DNA of 9,324 nt from Candidatus Magasanikbacteria bacterium CG10_big_fil_rev_8_21_14_0_10_36_16 (GTDB taxonomy: Bacteria > Patescibacteriota > Patescibacteriia > Magasanikbacterales > UBA922). The DNA lies in assembly GCA_002773185.1 (NCBI GenBank), contig PFBU01000054.1:440-9763 (forward strand). Reading direction: 5' to 3'. The notes beneath the pieces were generated by a model. That model made no database searches. It worked only from the letters and a program-made list of their open reading frames with translations, and was not told the origin of the DNA. The translations under genes and the position numbers were made by a program. Positions 7,774-9,324 of this stretch are shown in pieces (position 1 is the first letter of the stretch; the number at the start of each line of letters is the position of its first letter).

Positions 7774-7802
7774 TTGAAAATAATAAAAATGTATGTTATT
7801 AT
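7774..7802 (+). promoter_or_regulatory. Promoter of the tRNA-Cys/GIY-YIG array
   Basis: TTGAAA (7774-7779) and TATTAT (7797-7802) are separated by 17 bases, with TG at 7794-7795 forming an extended -10. Transcription would start near 7809, 33 bases before the first tRNA-Cys copy. It stands back to back with the M23 promoter, with only 10 bases between the two -35 boxes. It could drive all three tRNA-Cys copies and the nuclease gene as one transcript. Confidence 0.7.
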
Positions 7803-7841
7803 AGCTAAGCAACAAGGTTTTCTCTTAAAAACCATACACAT

Positions 7842-7919
<78 letters not shown>

Positions 7920-7931
7920 ATAGACTAAATT

Positions 7932-8245
<314 letters not shown>

Positions 8246-8257
8246 CAAACTTCAAAG

Positions 8258-8287
8258 TATATAAAAAGTCAAAAAGATAATAAATAC
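8258..8287 (+). pseudogene. Remnant of a second GIY-YIG gene
   Basis: Read in frame, these bases encode YIKSQKDNKY, against YILKSQKDDKY at residues 5-15 of the complete nuclease. One leucine codon is missing. Over the aligned 24 bases (8264-8287 versus 7953-7976) 20 match, and three of the four differences are silent third positions. No start codon is present, and the frame runs straight into tRNA-Cys copy 3. This shows that the tRNA-Cys plus GIY-YIG unit was duplicated and the second nuclease copy was largely deleted. Confidence 0.7.
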
Positions 8288-8288
8288 A

Positions 8289-8366
<78 letters not shown>

Positions 8367-8371
8367 CAAAA

Positions 8372-8405
8372 AAATTATTAATTAGTAATTACTAATTAAT
8401 AATTT
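8372..8405. repeat. Perfect 34-bp AT-only palindrome
   Basis: The left half AAATTATTAATTAGTAA is followed directly by its exact reverse complement. It begins six bases after the end of tRNA-Cys copy 3. Its blocks are those of the palindrome at 2364-2395 rearranged: TTACTAATTA is outermost there and adjoins the centre here. The two probably belong to one family of short AT palindromes. It could assist 3'-end formation of the tRNA array, but it has no following T tract. Confidence 0.85.
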
Positions 8406-8437
8406 AAAAAACCTCTTGAAAACATAAAATTTACACA

Positions 8438-8466
8438 AAAAAATGGCTTATTTAAAGCCATTTTTT
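8438..8466. terminator. Bidirectional intrinsic terminator
   Basis: ATGGCTT (8443-8449) pairs with AAGCCAT (8455-8461) around a 5-base loop, flanked by an A run before and a T run after, which extend the stem. It works on both strands. It closes the plus-strand tRNA-Cys array and the convergent minus-strand 3D-domain gene, whose stop is 15 bases away. Confidence 0.88.
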
Positions 8467-8481
8467 ATAATTCACAGTTAT

Positions 8482-9021
8482 TTATCTATAATAGATTTCC
8501 ATTTTGACTCTTTTGACACCAAAGATTTTGGCCTCAGCTTTGGTAGGCATCCAGATATCACCTCTACCATTACCATATCTAGCATTCATACGGTCACGAA
8601 CTATGAAAATTTTGTCACCATAAAGGTCAGGAAAACGAACTTTGGTACCCATAGGTAAAAAGTTGGTAGCTATAGTGTTTTGTTCACCATCTTGCTCATA
8701 ATGTTCACACAAATTGTAACTAGAATCAGCTGGAATACAAGGTGTATTATCAGTTTGGGCAGCTTCACTAGAATAAGCAGTCATTACAGCCAAAACTACA
8801 TATCTTGGTTCAGCTTCATCCATATCAGGGAAGCTATTGGCTAAAACAGCATCTTCTTGGCTATCTTTAGCAAAAATGTTAGAAATAGCAGAAAAATAGC
8901 TAGGTTGAGCCTCTACAATCTGAGGTAACAAGGTGTTAACAAAGAAAGATAGTATGACAACCAAGGAGATGGATACCTCAAAAACCTGTCTATTTAGCCT
9001 TTTTTTGAAGAAAAGTTTCAT
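8482..9021 (-). CDS. Secreted 3D-domain protein (putative wall-lytic enzyme)
   Basis: This 179-residue protein has an N-terminal signal sequence: a basic start (KKRLNR), a hydrophobic run at about 16-32, and a possible cleavage after VEA. Residues 77-177 form a 3D domain, the fold shared with MltA-type lytic transglycosylases and resuscitation-factor-like enzymes. Visible family features are MTAYSS (80-85), IATNFLPMGTKVRFPDLYG (117-135), IFIVRDRMN (138-145), GDIWM (154-158) and AKIFGVKRVKMEI (164-175). D143 and D155 match two of the three name-giving aspartates. The position of the first appears to be N120. Four central residues are cysteine or histidine (C95, C105, H107) or nearby polar ones. 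The start ATG has no Shine-Dalgarno sequence. Two promoters and a foldable leader lie upstream. Likely peptidoglycan remodelling, but the reaction is not proven. Confidence 0.85.
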   Translation of the reverse strand: MKLFFKKRLNRQVFEVSISLVVILSFFVNTLLPQIVEAQPSYFSAISNIFAKDSQEDAVLANSFPDMDEAEPRYVVLAVMTAYSSEAAQTDNTPCIPADSSYNLCEHYEQDGEQNTIATNFLPMGTKVRFPDLYGDKIFIVRDRMNARYGNGRGDIWMPTKAEAKIFGVKRVKMEIYYR

Positions 9022-9035
9022 ATATTTTTATATTT

Positions 9036-9111
9036 TCGGTAAATTATTATTTTTTAAAATTTAATTTTTGTCAAAATAAAAAGATACTTATATAGTATCT
9101 GATTTTACCGA
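9036..9111 (-). promoter_or_regulatory. Foldable leader of the 3D-domain gene
   Basis: On the minus strand TCGGTAAA (9104-9111) is the exact complement of TTTACCGA (9036-9043), which ends 14 bases before the start codon. Between them AGATACT-ATATA-AGTATCT (9082-9100) forms a hairpin followed by TTTTATTTT, like a weak terminator. The predicted start of the distal promoter (about 9111) coincides with the first base of the outer stem. This suggests a designed leader, possibly an attenuator. It does not resemble a riboswitch class that I can name. Confidence 0.45.
9046..9074 (-). promoter_or_regulatory. Proximal promoter of the 3D-domain gene
   Basis: On the minus strand a perfect TTGACA (9069-9074) and AATAAT (9046-9051) are 17 bases apart. 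Initiation near 9039 would give an 18-base leader that excludes the hairpin at 9082-9100. Confidence 0.6.
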
Positions 9112-9117
9112 TGCCCA

Positions 9118-9146
9118 ATTGTACCACAATATAGCATTTTTGTCAA
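9118..9146 (-). promoter_or_regulatory. Distal promoter of the 3D-domain gene
   Basis: On the minus strand a perfect TTGACA (9141-9146) and TACAAT (9118-9123) are 17 bases apart. Initiation near 9111 would give a leader of about 90 bases that includes the hairpin. Both promoters share the sequence TTGACAAAAAT at the -35. Confidence 0.7.
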
Positions 9147-9160
9147 TAGTCTGGTACAAT
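9118..9160. repeat. 9-bp inverted repeat in the divergent promoter region
   Basis: ATTGTACCA (9118-9126) and TGGTACAAT (9152-9160) are exact complements 25 bases apart. One arm covers the -10 of the distal promoter and the other lies just upstream of its -35. This is a plausible regulator-binding pair shared by the divergent genes, but no regulator is identified. Confidence 0.45.
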
Positions 9161-9168
9161 ACCAACAA

Positions 9169-9198
9169 TTGAATTTAACCCTAAAGTTAACTTATACT
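9169..9198 (+). promoter_or_regulatory. Possible promoter of the gene at 9209
   Basis: TTGAAT (9169-9174) and TATACT (9193-9198) are 18 bases apart. The expected start near 9205 would leave only a few untranslated bases before ATG at 9209. The -35 is a partial match, so this is tentative. Confidence 0.35.
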
Positions 9199-9208
9199 TA
9201 CAGTGTTT

Positions 9209-9324
9209 ATGCCCATTCCTCAACTAAAAAAACGTTCTTATGGCTATGTTGGTAACCAAAAGAAAAAAGGGAAGAAAAAAGAAGATTCCGACCTCAAGAA
9301 AAAAATCAAAAAAATCCTTATTTA
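9209..9324 (+). CDS. Amino-terminal fragment of a basic protein, cut by window edge
   Basis: An open frame from ATG at 9209 stays open to the end of the window: 38 codons, beginning MPIPQLKKRSYGYVGN and continuing with a lysine-rich stretch ending in KKKIKKILI. No stop is reached. A short basic tail followed by the beginning of a hydrophobic stretch suggests a cytoplasmic N-terminus before a membrane segment. Starts of the form MPIP followed by basic residues occur in penicillin-binding proteins of Patescibacteria, and the neighbouring wall enzymes fit, but this identity is a guess. No Shine-Dalgarno sequence is present. Confidence 0.55.
   Translation, partial: MPIPQLKKRSYGYVGNQKKKGKKKEDSDLKKKIKKILI

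Noticed and set aside
9036..9111. c-di-AMP (ydaO) riboswitch before the 3D-domain gene
   Set aside because: The leader is too short and AT-rich, and it lacks the G-rich conserved core of that class. Only simple stems are visible.
9140..9160. Plus-strand promoter TTGTCA with TACAAT
   Set aside because: The two boxes are only 9 bases apart, too close for sigma-70 type recognition.

Overview
The window looks like a stretch of a Candidate Phyla Radiation (Patescibacteria) chromosome. The reasons are low GC outside the RNA genes, almost no Shine-Dalgarno sequences, tRNAs without an encoded CCA, an N-rich and K-rich surface protein built from lamin-tail domains, and a small GIY-YIG nuclease of a type that is common in that group. 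TGA does not interrupt any of the long frames, so the standard bacterial code fits. No species can be named from the sequence alone.

Layout. Bases 93-471 hold a minus-strand tRNA unit: a strong promoter, a broken tRNA-Ala-like piece carrying a GC-rich palindrome, then intact tRNA-Ala(UGC) and tRNA-Phe(GAA). Bases 498-2358 hold a KefB-type cation/proton antiporter with a structured GC-rich leader. Bases 2419-6266 hold a 1259-residue secreted or surface-anchored protein with five lamin-tail domains, two PKD-like domains and an OB-like pair. Bases 6264-7763 hold a membrane-anchored LysM/M23 peptidoglycan endopeptidase, apparently read from a nearly leaderless mRNA. Bases 7774-8466 run on the plus strand and hold a tandem tRNA-Cys array with a GIY-YIG nuclease gene inside it. 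Bases 8438-9146 hold a secreted 3D-domain wall enzyme with two tandem promoters and a foldable leader. A divergent gene starts at 9209 and runs off the end.

The most unusual part is 7842-8366. It contains three tRNA-Cys copies. The middle one is intact. In the outer two, the 18 bases covering the 3' anticodon stem, variable loop and 5' T stem are replaced by a 24-base near-perfect palindrome with the core TCGCGA. A GIY-YIG gene lies between copies 1 and 2, and its stop codon is inside tRNA copy 2. A short coding remnant of a second GIY-YIG gene lies between copies 2 and 3. A third member of the same palindrome family sits beside the tRNA-Ala fragment at 344-365. This suggests, but does not prove, a small tRNA-associated mobile or duplicating unit linked to a GIY-YIG nuclease.

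The protein genes together suggest envelope work: two peptidoglycan-acting enzymes (M23 and 3D), a very large surface protein, an ion antiporter, and possibly a penicillin-binding protein at the right edge. Each gene seems to have its own promoter, and no multi-gene protein operon is evident.
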